From contig NZ_NFHP01000002.1 in the NCBI RefSeq assembly GCF_002159335.1, forward strand, positions 1 to 64,000: a stretch of DNA of 64,000 nucleotides, written 5' to 3'. Origin of the DNA: Collinsella sp. An7 (GTDB lineage Bacteria; Actinomycetota; Coriobacteriia; Coriobacteriales; Coriobacteriaceae). Shown in pieces: positions 1 through 8,535 of the stretch. How positions within the stretch are numbered: position 1 is the stretch's first letter; every line of letters starts with the position of its first letter. The notes beneath the pieces were generated by a model. It was not told where the DNA came from. It did not search any database and was given only the letters and a program-made list of their open reading frames with translations. The position numbers and the translations under genes are program-made.

Positions 1-47
1 GCGGAGAAGGGCTACTGGGACTGACGCCCGGTACCCGATAGGCGGAA

Positions 48-83
48 GGGCGGTACCGTCTCCCCGGAGGGTCGGTACCGCCC
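48..83. repeat. Inverted repeat beside prophage remnant
   Basis: The arms gggcggtacc (48-57) and ggtaccgccc (74-83) are perfect inverted copies around a 16-base loop, within a stretch where the ggtac motif recurs four times. There is no T run, so it is not a standard terminator. It follows the truncated capsid gene and could mark the junction where the prophage was cut. Its role is unknown. Confidence 0.4.
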
Positions 84-112
84 CCGAGGAACGCCGGTAC
101 TAAAAACGCGTG

Positions 113-364
113 CTAGACACCTCGGTCGTAGTTGAAGGTCTTCGTCTCGAACCCGCATGTGATGGCGCCCGTCTTGTACCCCACGTTGCGGGCGTAGCCC
201 CCGAGACCGGTCACCTCAATCTTCGGAATCATGATCTCCTTGGCGTTGCGCCCGGCGCGTACCATGCGACGGGGGCTGCTCAGGCAGCCCGAGACGGCCG
301 CACGCCTGTAGGCCTCGTCAATCACCGCTGTGTAGTTGCGTGTGAACTCGATGCTGTTCGGCAT
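113..364 (-). pseudogene. Major capsid protein, N-terminal fragment (prophage remnant)
   Basis: This 83-residue reading frame starts MPNSIEFTRNYTAVIDEAYR and continues through RAGRNAKEIMIPKIEVTGLG, GYKTGAITCGFETKTFNYDRGV. It resembles the first quarter of tailed-phage major capsid proteins, which normally run to about 300 residues. A TAG stop (113-115) ends it just after the FNYDRGV motif, where such proteins normally continue. It lies 3 bases downstream of the scaffold gene on the same strand, the usual scaffold-capsid order. The truncation makes it a non-functional leftover. The family call is from remembered sequence likeness and has not been searched. Confidence 0.6.
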
Positions 365-367
365 GGC

Positions 368-908
368 TTACTCCTCCTTGTCTCCGTCGTCCAGCCCGGC
401 GATCTTCCGCCAGCGCTTGAGCGTCGCTCCCGCGTCCGTCGCCGCCCCCGCGTTCGGCCGCCCCGTCGCACCTGTCGGCGTGGGAGCAGATGCCGAGAAG
501 AGCCACGGCTCGGCTTCCTTCAACTTGTCGATGTCGTTGCCGTAATCAGGCAGTAGCGCCATCGCGGCCTTGACGTTCCTCGCCCCGGCCATGGTCAGCT
601 CGAAGGACACGCGCTGCTCCTCGCCCCGGCTGCGCAGCTCGTCCATCTCGGCGCGCAGCTTCTCGGCGGACTCCGCGGTCTTGGCCGTCTCGGCGATCTG
701 CCCCTCCAGCTCCGCGATCCGCGCGTCACGCTCGGCGAGCGCCGCCTCGTAGTCTTTGCGCGCTCTCTGCGATGCCATCGGCAGCGGTCGCCGCGATACC
801 GTCGGCATTGCCGCCCGTTACCTGCTGCGCCTGCGCCGCCTGCTGCTGCACGCCCTGCTGCGCCGCGCCTTCCTCGCCGAGCCCCGCGCTTTCCTGCAAG
901 CCATTCAT
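368..908 (-). pseudogene. Phage scaffold protein (DUF4355/GP20-like), frameshifted
   Basis: Two overlapping minus-strand frames together look like one phage capsid scaffold protein. The first (908 to 726) begins with ATG behind an AGAGGA ribosome site and is Ala/Gln-rich, as scaffold N termini often are. The second (808 to 368) carries the charged coiled-coil segment (YEAALAERDARIAELEGQI, then KLRAEMDELRSRGEEQ) and the conserved-looking ARNVKAAMALLPDYGNDIDK region. The joined length of about 180 residues fits the family, whereas neither half alone does. I infer a one-base frameshift near 740-780. It sits directly upstream of the truncated capsid gene. Confidence 0.5.
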
Positions 909-935
909 CTGCCCATCCTCTCAGTCAGGCGGGCA

Positions 936-971
936 AGAAAAAAGCCCGCACCCATCAAATGGGTACAGGCT
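936..971 (-). terminator. Rho-independent terminator, minus strand
   Basis: On the minus strand, an agcctgtaccca stem pairs with tgggtgcgggct around a short loop and is followed by a run of six T. It lies between the end of the exopolysaccharide cluster (1184) and the prophage scaffold fragment (908), so it can stop transcripts leaving the flippase gene. Bases 972-1183 hold no gene that I recognise. Confidence 0.6.
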
Positions 972-1183
972 ATGAGGTGGTCACAAGTAAATAATACAAG
1001 CAGAGCTTCGAACCATCCGTCCACCCGCGACATACCCGGAGCGCGCCAAGAAAGCCAAGCAACTAGCTACGAAGATCTCAGTCGATAAGATTGGATAGCG
1101 GGAACGCCCTCCCAACGATTCATCTACATAACTGAACTGCGCATCGCTAACCTCTCACTTCAATTAAAAACCTAACTTAAGAA

Positions 1184-2623
1184 CTACTGCCTTTTATCAG
1201 ACAGCCTTAATATCGCCGTCTTTACAAGAGGGACAATCCTTATCCCCTGCAGCAAAACAACGATTCCGAGGAATACTCCAGAAATGCATTGCCAACCATT
1301 AATACGAAGAGCCGTAACGGCCGATTGAGCAATCAGGATCAGGATTGTCGGCACAAGGGCCGACCAGCCTGCGTCAAAGTTGATGTACTTACGGGAGTCA
1401 TACGCTCGCATAATAAATACTGAACCTTGGCCAATCGCAGATGCGACGCAGGCGCCATAGGTCCCCATAATGGGGATGAGCAGCGGAGTGAAAACAACAC
1501 AGGAAATCGCTCCCAAGACAGTGCTCTTCATCACATAGCTTGTGTGCATAGTCGAGGTATACACAGTGCCGAAAAAAGAATTGAATACATTCATCAAGTT
1601 GGCAACAAGAAGGATGGAGATCATGGGCCAGGCATCAAAGGTTTCCCCTTGGAGCATAATTGATGCAATCCAAGGAGCGAGAAGCGACAATAAAGCGCAG
1701 AGCGTCGTCAGCAGAGCTGAAACCAAACGAAAGACGGTCGCATAGAACTTTGCAATGTCCCCATTCCTAGATTCTTGAAATGCCGAGAGCTGCCAAGCTT
1801 TTAAAAAAATACTGTATAGCGTATTCAGTAATCCAGGAATCTTTCCTGCGGCAGCAAATAAGCCTGACGCGGAGATACCGAGCATGCCGGTGATAAACAG
1901 CCGATTAATCGATGTGCCGATCCACCAAAACAGCGAGTTTGGAATCAAAGGAAAGGCATAGCGAACCATAGGAAGTATCGTATTTTTTATTAACACAACA
2001 CCGCCTGATTTCAGCTCGCAAACGCCTTTTGCCGTCATTGAGCAAATCCCACCCACGGTGAGATAGACTGCAATCGAGATAATTGCACCTGCAAGAACGG
2101 AAGCGAAGTAACCAACGATTCCCATGTCCATAGATGCGATTAAGATAATCGCACAAATCAGCGTTGTTGCGGAAGATATTCCCGCGCAAATTGGAATAAG
2201 TTTCACTTCTCCTGCGGCACGGGCGACCTCACCGCACAGTGTCGAGAAGGCGGTTGCCGCATAGACTGAGATGAACCATCCTTTGTAATCGCCCAATCCT
2301 CCAAATGCTGCGAGATTAAATAGGGGCGTAAGGATTGCAACGAACAGCACAGACGCAAACGTAACCACAACGGAAACAGCAACATACCTCTCCTTGTTGA
2401 CCCTGTCTCCCACGATGTAGCGAACAGCAGCTTCCGACATATCGAGAGTCGCGAGCGGCAAAATCAATGAAATGACGGTGTTCGCCATATCCGTCAAACC
2501 GTATTCACCGGCAGACATGTAGGCAGTATAGAGCGGGACAAGAAAAAAAGATATCAGTTTGGTGACAACCGAGTTAAGCGCAAACAAACCGAGATTGAGC
2601 ACAAGCTCCTTGTATTTTCCCAT
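1184..2623 (-). CDS. Polysaccharide flippase (Wzx/MOP family)
   Basis: This 479-residue protein is almost entirely hydrophobic, with about 12-14 membrane segments, and starts MGKYKELVLNLGLFALNSVV. That is typical of oligosaccharide-repeat-unit flippases of the MATE/MOP superfamily, which move undecaprenyl-linked sugar units across the membrane. Segments such as YAFPLIPNSLFWWIGTSINRLFI match the family by eye. It is the last gene of a minus-strand exopolysaccharide cluster, 5 bases after the pyruvyl-transferase-like gene. Its base composition is visibly AT-richer than genes beyond 6200, which suggests recent transfer together with the adjacent genes. The substrate cannot be read from the sequence. 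Confidence 0.85.
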   Translation of the reverse strand: MGKYKELVLNLGLFALNSVVTKLISFFLVPLYTAYMSAGEYGLTDMANTVISLILPLATLDMSEAAVRYIVGDRVNKERYVAVSVVVTFASVLFVAILTPLFNLAAFGGLGDYKGWFISVYAATAFSTLCGEVARAAGEVKLIPICAGISSATTLICAIILIASMDMGIVGYFASVLAGAIISIAVYLTVGGICSMTAKGVCELKSGGVVLIKNTILPMVRYAFPLIPNSLFWWIGTSINRLFITGMLGISASGLFAAAGKIPGLLNTLYSIFLKAWQLSAFQESRNGDIAKFYATVFRLVSALLTTLCALLSLLAPWIASIMLQGETFDAWPMISILLVANLMNVFNSFFGTVYTSTMHTSYVMKSTVLGAISCVVFTPLLIPIMGTYGACVASAIGQGSVFIMRAYDSRKYINFDAGWSALVPTILILIAQSAVTALRINGWQCISGVFLGIVVLLQGIRIVPLVKTAILRLSDKRQ

Positions 2624-2628
2624 GTCAA

Positions 2629-3789
2629 CTACCGCCCAATTAAGAATCGATCAAGTATCCGGAAATGGCCTTCAGCGCTCGTCTTCAAGCTATCGACGGA
2701 AAGAGGGCAAGACGCTTCAACTCTCGCGCAGAATGACATATCATCAGACGATACGACCGAAACATCAACAACATTATCCATGCTGAAACCAATGTCGTTA
2801 AGCACGTTAACGGTTTTCATGCTATATGGAACTGGCAGCACTCGCGCACAGGAAACAATGCCGAGAACCATTGCGTGAAAACGCGTTGCAACAACGACCT
2901 CGCATTCAGAAATCGTATAAAGCGCCTTCTCAACATCTCCTCGATAGAGGTGCTTTTCACAAGAAACCCCGCGTTTTGAAAGCCTTGAAGCCAAAAGATT
3001 GACCGCATCTTCGTCGCCCTCCCGTTCGCAAAACGAAGAGAGAACTATTGCATACCCACGTTGGTGCAGCCATTCGGCCGCGTTCGTCATCCAAGTGAAG
3101 TACGTATCAGCCCAACGGGATATTTCCCCAAATTTGTCTTTTCTAGATAAATCAACTACAGAGAACAAGGCTGAACGTCGCTTCTCTACAACAGGAAGGC
3201 GTAAAGAGAATAGAATGTCGGGCGCGTAGCGCACGTTCGGTAAATCCTTGAACAACTCATAAGAAGCAGTGTCTCGAAAACAGATATCGTCGATAACGCG
3301 GCGAAACAGGTTCTTGAACGCTGTATAAAAAAATCTATGCCTACACGGCCCCCAATTCGCGCCGAGAACGAAAGCATGGGGAGCGGAAGAGTAGAGGTGT
3401 TTTCTACGAGCAATCATTCTTACCGTGCGATAGAAGCCAAGTACCCCAGGACCATTTGGCTCGATAAATATCGAACCACCAATTTGGCACAAACAATCAA
3501 CGTCTATATCGCTTTCCTTGTCGTCTACACCAGGCCCCATAATCTCTAAATTATTCCTTGTGGCACCGGGGAGTAGGCTACGGTCATCAGCGCGAAGTAG
3601 AAATCTGATGTTTGGGTATCTATCGATCAGGGTGAGAAGAAAAAGGTCGTCACCCAAGTTTTTGGCTGCATAAAAATGAATCAGCACAGTAGGATCTCTT
3701 GAGACTGCATCACCGCCTTGTGTCGTGTCGAATCCGCATCGTTGCGATGCGGATTCTGTAGCGTTGAAGAAATCTCTTGAGGTCATCAT
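2629..3789 (-). CDS. Polysaccharide pyruvyl transferase family protein
   Basis: This 386-residue protein has the N-terminal FYAAKNLGDDLFLLTL segment and the C-terminal CEVVVATRFHAMVLGI motif typical of the PS_pyruv_trans family (CsaB-like). Known members add pyruvate ketals to cell-surface sugars. Cytoplasmic location is expected, since no signal peptide or membrane segment is seen. It lies between a GT2 glycosyltransferase and the flippase. The GxGD-like start and the RFHAM motif support the family, but many members have no proven activity, so the reaction is inferred. It is the second member of this family in the cluster (see 7379-8500) and belongs to the AT-rich distal segment. Confidence 0.75.
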   Translation of the reverse strand: MMTSRDFFNATESASQRCGFDTTQGGDAVSRDPTVLIHFYAAKNLGDDLFLLTLIDRYPNIRFLLRADDRSLLPGATRNNLEIMGPGVDDKESDIDVDCLCQIGGSIFIEPNGPGVLGFYRTVRMIARRKHLYSSAPHAFVLGANWGPCRHRFFYTAFKNLFRRVIDDICFRDTASYELFKDLPNVRYAPDILFSLRLPVVEKRRSALFSVVDLSRKDKFGEISRWADTYFTWMTNAAEWLHQRGYAIVLSSFCEREGDEDAVNLLASRLSKRGVSCEKHLYRGDVEKALYTISECEVVVATRFHAMVLGIVSCARVLPVPYSMKTVNVLNDIGFSMDNVVDVSVVSSDDMSFCARVEASCPLSVDSLKTSAEGHFRILDRFLIGR

Positions 3790-3883
3790 TCACATTCTCT
3801 TTCAAATCGTCTATAAAATGCTTGCCGCTTAATATTTGGATAGCTAGTCTGGTCAACTTCGATAGCTTCAGTGATACTTCTCC

Positions 3884-4939
3884 TCATTGCGTCGTCTTCG
3901 AGCGCAGACTGCAGAGAGCACTATGCGACCTTGAAGCCGCACAAACGAGTGACAAAAGTCCTTTCGTCAATGACGTACAACCTAACGCTAACAGTCTGGA
4001 TACCAGCCGCCTGTCAATTCGCAGCTTGCGGATGGCTACGTGATTACTGTCGGCTCTTTGAAATATCTCAGCAGAGATGACAATTCCTACAGCTTGCTTA
4101 TATTCAGAACGACTTCCATTTCTTACCGCAGATGTCAGATAGCGACAAGTTGACAGGAGGACGTAAGCGTCGAAATCGTCATCCGTCAGGCTAAACCCTG
4201 GCAGTGTCTTCCATTTTTGAAGAAACTGCGCGAAGTACTTCGCCTTTGCCTGGAAATCAAAGTAGTCATTGAGCCGAAAGGTGCTTGTTGTGCCGCTTGA
4301 GGTGTCGCGATAATAATAAAGGGCATCCATCAGGTAATATGCTTTGTCCGCTCGGTCGAGTAGGAAGAGAGATTGGAGATGGTCTTCTCCGGAGATAAGG
4401 TGCTGAGCATCCGAAGGATAAGACATGCTCAAAAGAAGCTCTGCTTTGACCGCCTTCGAACACATGCTGTGAAGACAGTAAGTATCGAGGGCGAGATTGA
4501 GATACTGCGCCTTCTCCTCAGACCCGAACGGCCGCGAATCGCTAAAAGGGAACCTCTTGTCCATGGAAGAATAATCCAGACTAGGGGAGAATTCAAAGAA
4601 GATTATGTCGTAGCCACCTGATTCAGCAAGCGGTTTCAAAGTCTCGAGCGCATCCACCCTCAGGCAGTCGTCGGCATCGACATGCAGCACATAGTCTCCC
4701 GATATCGAAGGGTATGCAGCCATGCGAGCGGAAAAGGGACCGCCGTTCTCTTGGTGGATGACCTTCATGCGGGCATCTTTCTCCGCATAAGAGTTGCAGA
4801 TCTTCAGTGTTTCGTCGGTTGACCCATCGTCGACCACGATGAGTTCAAGACTTCCGTATGTTTGATTGAGGATCGATTCGATGCACTGGCCAACAAAGCG
4901 CTCGCAATTGTATGCTGGAACTACAACTGAGTATTTCAT
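3884..4939 (-). CDS. Family 2 glycosyltransferase
   Basis: This 351-residue protein begins MKYSVVVPAYNCERFVGQCI and carries the GT2 (GT-A fold) hallmarks: VVDDGSTDETLKIC near residue 37, ENGGPFSARM, and the DXD-type metal/nucleotide motif HVDADDCLR near residue 90. It should transfer a sugar from a nucleotide donor to a lipid-linked repeat unit on the cytoplasmic face. The start follows an agaagaagg ribosome site. The donor and linkage are not predictable from sequence. It is AT-rich like its neighbours. Confidence 0.85.
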   Translation of the reverse strand: MKYSVVVPAYNCERFVGQCIESILNQTYGSLELIVVDDGSTDETLKICNSYAEKDARMKVIHQENGGPFSARMAAYPSISGDYVLHVDADDCLRVDALETLKPLAESGGYDIIFFEFSPSLDYSSMDKRFPFSDSRPFGSEEKAQYLNLALDTYCLHSMCSKAVKAELLLSMSYPSDAQHLISGEDHLQSLFLLDRADKAYYLMDALYYYRDTSSGTTSTFRLNDYFDFQAKAKYFAQFLQKWKTLPGFSLTDDDFDAYVLLSTCRYLTSAVRNGSRSEYKQAVGIVISAEIFQRADSNHVAIRKLRIDRRLVSRLLALGCTSLTKGLLSLVCAASRSHSALCSLRSKTTQ

Positions 4940-4977
4940 AAAGCCCTTCTTCTCGGATAGATGACGTAAGACAATTG

Positions 4978-6120
4978 CTAGCTCCAGAAGGCAAGGTATG
5001 GAACGGTCTCACTGCTGCCCATAAGGGCATAGAAATAAGTCCAGTAAATCAAGGCATAAACAATCAGGACAGATTCGATTACAAGCTTCGTCGCATCATC
5101 GTTTTGATATGTGCGCAGGAGTGCAGGGGGAAGGGCGAGGGTGAACATATCGAAATATAAGCCAATCCTGCCGCCATGGTCACTCAGTGAGGTCAACTGC
5201 GAAAGCAGAACACCTACGATTGTCATGCAAAGCAAAAAAGCAGTGAAAGGGTCTTGCCGTTCGGTTCGTCTGAAAGCGAGAAGTGCGATAAAGATCAAGG
5301 GGAGCCGTATGATTATCTGGTTGGGCATAATGCCCACCGACTGATTGCCCAAGTATCCCGCGACATAGGAGCCAAATCCAAAAGACGTGAGCAGCGAGGC
5401 AACCGGTCCTATGAAGAGGATGGCCACCAGCGCTATGCCGCAGACAAGTGCGACCTTTCTCAACTGACTTCCAGCATTCGAGTCAATATACGCTCTGATG
5501 GCGAAAATGACAAATCCGAGAACCGCAGAGGTATGGAACGATACGCCGATCAATATCGGAACAATTCCGGCGATATGATCCTTGGCCTTCCCGTTCTTCT
5601 TGTACAAGCCCAAGATGCCCATAAAGACAAACGCCATCGCGATCCACTGACGCATCATATTCAAGGATTGATTGAAATAAAGAAACAGGAAAAGACACAT
5701 ACCCGTGGCAAGGGTCTCCTTGTTTCCCCTGCGCGACAGGGTCCAGTAAATCGGAACGATAACAAGCAGCTGCGTCAGAAACAACAGCCCCTGAACAGAG
5801 TCGAACAATCTTGAGGATACCCAAACGAGGGCAAGGTAGCCGATTTCAAATTCTGAAACATCAGCACGCGACCAATATTGAATCAATCCAGATCCATAGA
5901 ACTCTCCGAATGAACTGCTGGAATGCGCGACGTCAAAGAGCGGCTTGGCGTAGACCGCGACATCGGTGCCGATGCTGTCCGCGCGCATACCGGCAAGAAG
6001 GCATGGGATCAGCACCGCGACGATGGACCAGAATATGTAGCCCACGCTGTTGCGGGACCATGACTGTATGATCGCCAATATCAACAAGGTGGCGCAAAAT
6101 GAAACAAAATACGGCAGCAA
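4978..6120 (-). CDS. EpsG-like membrane protein, probable repeat-unit polymerase
   Basis: This 380-residue multi-span protein has roughly ten hydrophobic segments. The short motif LLAGMRADSIGTDVAVYAK near residue 40 is characteristic of the EpsG family (R.D..GTD..Y). EpsG-like proteins act as Wzy-type polymerases of exopolysaccharide repeats. The start is a TTG at 6120 behind gggggttagg. Within the cluster it supplies the polymerase that would otherwise be missing, between the flippase and the glycosyltransferases. The polymerase role is inferred from family and context. Confidence 0.7.
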   Translation of the reverse strand: MLPYFVSFCATLLILAIIQSWSRNSVGYIFWSIVAVLIPCLLAGMRADSIGTDVAVYAKPLFDVAHSSSSFGEFYGSGLIQYWSRADVSEFEIGYLALVWVSSRLFDSVQGLLFLTQLLVIVPIYWTLSRRGNKETLATGMCLFLFLYFNQSLNMMRQWIAMAFVFMGILGLYKKNGKAKDHIAGIVPILIGVSFHTSAVLGFVIFAIRAYIDSNAGSQLRKVALVCGIALVAILFIGPVASLLTSFGFGSYVAGYLGNQSVGIMPNQIIIRLPLIFIALLAFRRTERQDPFTAFLLCMTIVGVLLSQLTSLSDHGGRIGLYFDMFTLALPPALLRTYQNDDATKLVIESVLIVYALIYWTYFYALMGSSETVPYLAFWS

Positions 6121-6230
6121 CTGCCTAACCCCCGTCCGATCTCAACGTTATGCGACGACAGCGCACTTTCTGGCCCGAATCGTTGTCGACTCCGCCTATA
6201 CAACTGGCGAAAGATGCTCATCTGGACTAC

Positions 6231-7385
6231 CTATCCATGGAATTCGAGGATGCTGGTTTCATAGAGCCCCCCCCCCGACGGCTTCCAGAGGCGCAGACGG
6301 ATCAGCGCGCGCTTGATATCCTGCCTGCGACACCGCTTGGGCAGAGCCTTCTGTACAGCACGTTCGAACGGCATTCCAGAATTAAGATTTCGCAGGAACT
6401 GCTCTCGCGCAGCAGGTCGCTCCATAGGCCGATTGAGCTGCTTGTTATTGGCAGCCGCGAGATTCTCGTCGACAGGAAGAACCTTAAGCTTCGCCATCCG
6501 CAGCAGCTCTTTACCCTTCTCCGTCTGGCAGAGAGCGAGGGAGATTCCGCCGCCCGCCTCATCCTCGAGCTCGGAGCCCCATGAGTCGCCGAGGGTGAGG
6601 TCGGACACGCGCTCCCTCCTCGCGTAGGCGCACGAGTAACAGTTCTCGGTATAATCGAGACCCTCTAGGAACGCAATGAGGTAGCGGTCGACAACGCCCG
6701 GTGTATCGATCGCAGCGGAACCGTCGCGCAGCTGGAAGCTCGCCTTGCGGCGGAAGGCGATGTAAGCGATTTCGCCCAGCTTATAGCCGCGCTCCTCGAG
6801 GAACATCTCGAGGAGCTGCGGGGACGGCGTGCCGTGGCAGATGAGGTCGATCGTGTACAGGCGCCCCCCAAGGCGCTCGCCGACGAAGTTGCGCATGGCG
6901 GACACCTGGCACGGAAGTCCGATGAACAGGACCTTCCGGCCGGCCTTGAGCAGGCTCCTCACCTGCCTGTACGCACCCGACGGATCGCTCTTCACGTACT
7001 TGGAGCCCCTGAACCGGTCGACATCGCCCGGGTCGCCCACGACCTGGAAGCCGAAACGGCCCTCCGAGAACGCGCAAGCGCACACCGCGCCGCCCGACTC
7101 CGCGAAGGCGCGCGAGATCGCTGAGGCGAATCCCCCGGACGAGGACGCCCCGCGCTCGGAAGGGTCCTCCGCCCAGCCCTGCCACCATTCGGCGGGCTCC
7201 CTGAGCCCGGCGGGATGAAGTTGCTGGCACACATTTCTACAGCGCCCGCAGTCGATGCACTTGTCCTGGTCGATGACGGGACGGTAGCGGTCGATGCCCG
7301 GCTCAATCGCGACAGCTCCCGTGGGGCATATGTCGACGCAGGCCATGCAGCCGGCGCACATCCCCTCATCACAGATGGTTAGCAT
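6231..7385 (-). CDS. FrhB-like iron-sulfur protein of polysaccharide clusters
   Basis: This 384-residue protein starts with two 4Fe-4S ferredoxin motifs: CAGCMACVDICP near residues 11-22 and CIDCGRCRNVCQ near residues 43-54. A coenzyme-F420 hydrogenase beta-subunit-like domain follows (FIGLPCQVSAMRNF, ICHGTPSPQLLEMFL, CYSCAYARRERVSDLTLGDSWG). Such proteins often sit beside pyruvyl-transferase-family genes in gut bacterial polysaccharide loci, and their reaction is not established to my knowledge. The gene overlaps the upstream pyruvyl-transferase-like gene by 7 bases, which implies translational coupling. A redox modification of a sugar or lipid carrier is plausible but unproven. Confidence 0.75.
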   Translation of the reverse strand: MLTICDEGMCAGCMACVDICPTGAVAIEPGIDRYRPVIDQDKCIDCGRCRNVCQQLHPAGLREPAEWWQGWAEDPSERGASSSGGFASAISRAFAESGGAVCACAFSEGRFGFQVVGDPGDVDRFRGSKYVKSDPSGAYRQVRSLLKAGRKVLFIGLPCQVSAMRNFVGERLGGRLYTIDLICHGTPSPQLLEMFLEERGYKLGEIAYIAFRRKASFQLRDGSAAIDTPGVVDRYLIAFLEGLDYTENCYSCAYARRERVSDLTLGDSWGSELEDEAGGGISLALCQTEKGKELLRMAKLKVLPVDENLAAANNKQLNRPMERPAAREQFLRNLNSGMPFERAVQKALPKRCRRQDIKRALIRLRLWKPSGGGLYETSILEFHG

Positions 7386-8500
7386 CCCTCGATCAGCCCT
7401 TTCATCACGCTGAGTGAGCGCACTCGATGCTCTACCAAGATGCGATTGGCTTTCCCGAAATCCACCGTGGCTCCCGCAAGGGCGACATCATCCGGGTCCG
7501 CTAGTACGCGGTCCTGCAGTCCCGTCATCCGGAGGAGACTCATCGCGCGCCCAGTCGTGCCGGTGTTGGGAAGGACCTCCACGAACGGGACGTTGAAGCT
7601 GATGGCGAATGCCGTACCATGGAATGAGTCCGTGATTAGGCACGAGGCGTTCGCAAGCAGGTCAATAAAGCTCCCCGCGCTCGGAAGGAAGCGAAGCTTG
7701 CCGGAACGGCTGATCTGGTGGAGGTAGGGCGAGACCCTGACGAGCGGTAAACCCAGATACTCGGCAGCCCTCTCTGCATAGCTAGAGAGCAGCCGGTCGT
7801 TGTGGATTTGGTATATGAGTGCATACGGCGAGCCGCTGCCCGACGAATCACCTGATTCCATGGACAGAGCACGCCACTCGTCCGCGCTCAGAAGGAGCGT
7901 CGGGTCGAGCACCTGCTCGGACGGAATGCCCCATTTCCGCAGCTGCTCGACGGCAATGTCTTCACGAACCGATATTGCGTCGAACGAAGCGAGGCGCTCG
8001 CGCATTGCCCATGCAACATCGTCATCCAGACGGTTCTTCCCGAAGCTCGCGGCATATGCCACCTTATGGGCGCCCTCCGGAGCGAAGCCGAGCATGTAGG
8101 CGGGATCGTACACGCCCCCTGCGACCGGCCCCCAAACCTGGTCGCTCCCTGTCATAAAGACGTCGGCCTCGGGAGGATCGCCAACAAGATCATCGTAGGA
8201 GGAGTAGCGGCGCGTCAGAGACAGGTAGCGCTCCCTTTCTGCCTTGAAGCGCTTCCCGGCGATGACGCTCGACGGCTGTCTCATCGCAAGGTAGAGGAAG
8301 CGCTTGAGCGCGGAACCGTTCCATTCCGGCTTCGATTCGAGAAGCGTCTTCTCGATGGTCCAGATATCCTCGTCCGTCCGAACGTAATCTATGACGGAGC
8401 ATTCGTGCCCGAGCGACTCAATGGAGCGCTGAGTGGCTATGGTCTGCAGCAAAGAGCCATAGTTGATGGCTGCATGCCTGGTTATAAGTGATACTTTCAC
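7379..8500 (-). CDS. Polysaccharide pyruvyl transferase family protein
   Basis: This 373-residue protein starts MKVSLITRHAAINYGSLLQT. The NYGSLLQ segment and the later GSDQVWGP (near 118), SVREDIAVEQLRKWGI and LITDSFHGTAFAI motifs mark the PS_pyruv_trans family subtype found next to FrhB-like proteins. The frame overlaps the FrhB-like gene, as is common for this pair. No signal peptide is seen. It probably modifies a lipid-linked sugar in the cytoplasm. Whether the donor is phosphoenolpyruvate, as in CsaB, cannot be told from sequence. Confidence 0.75.
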   Translation of the reverse strand: MKVSLITRHAAINYGSLLQTIATQRSIESLGHECSVIDYVRTDEDIWTIEKTLLESKPEWNGSALKRFLYLAMRQPSSVIAGKRFKAERERYLSLTRRYSSYDDLVGDPPEADVFMTGSDQVWGPVAGGVYDPAYMLGFAPEGAHKVAYAASFGKNRLDDDVAWAMRERLASFDAISVREDIAVEQLRKWGIPSEQVLDPTLLLSADEWRALSMESGDSSGSGSPYALIYQIHNDRLLSSYAERAAEYLGLPLVRVSPYLHQISRSGKLRFLPSAGSFIDLLANASCLITDSFHGTAFAISFNVPFVEVLPNTGTTGRAMSLLRMTGLQDRVLADPDDVALAGATVDFGKANRILVEHRVRSLSVMKGLIEGC

Positions 8501-8535
8501 AGTTGCCTTTCATGTCCTAGGAGCAGCACTACTGG

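Noticed and set aside
48-110. Recurring ggtac motifs, considered as a CRISPR-like array
   Set aside because: The units are only 6-7 bases, spacing is irregular and no constant repeat of 25-40 bases exists.
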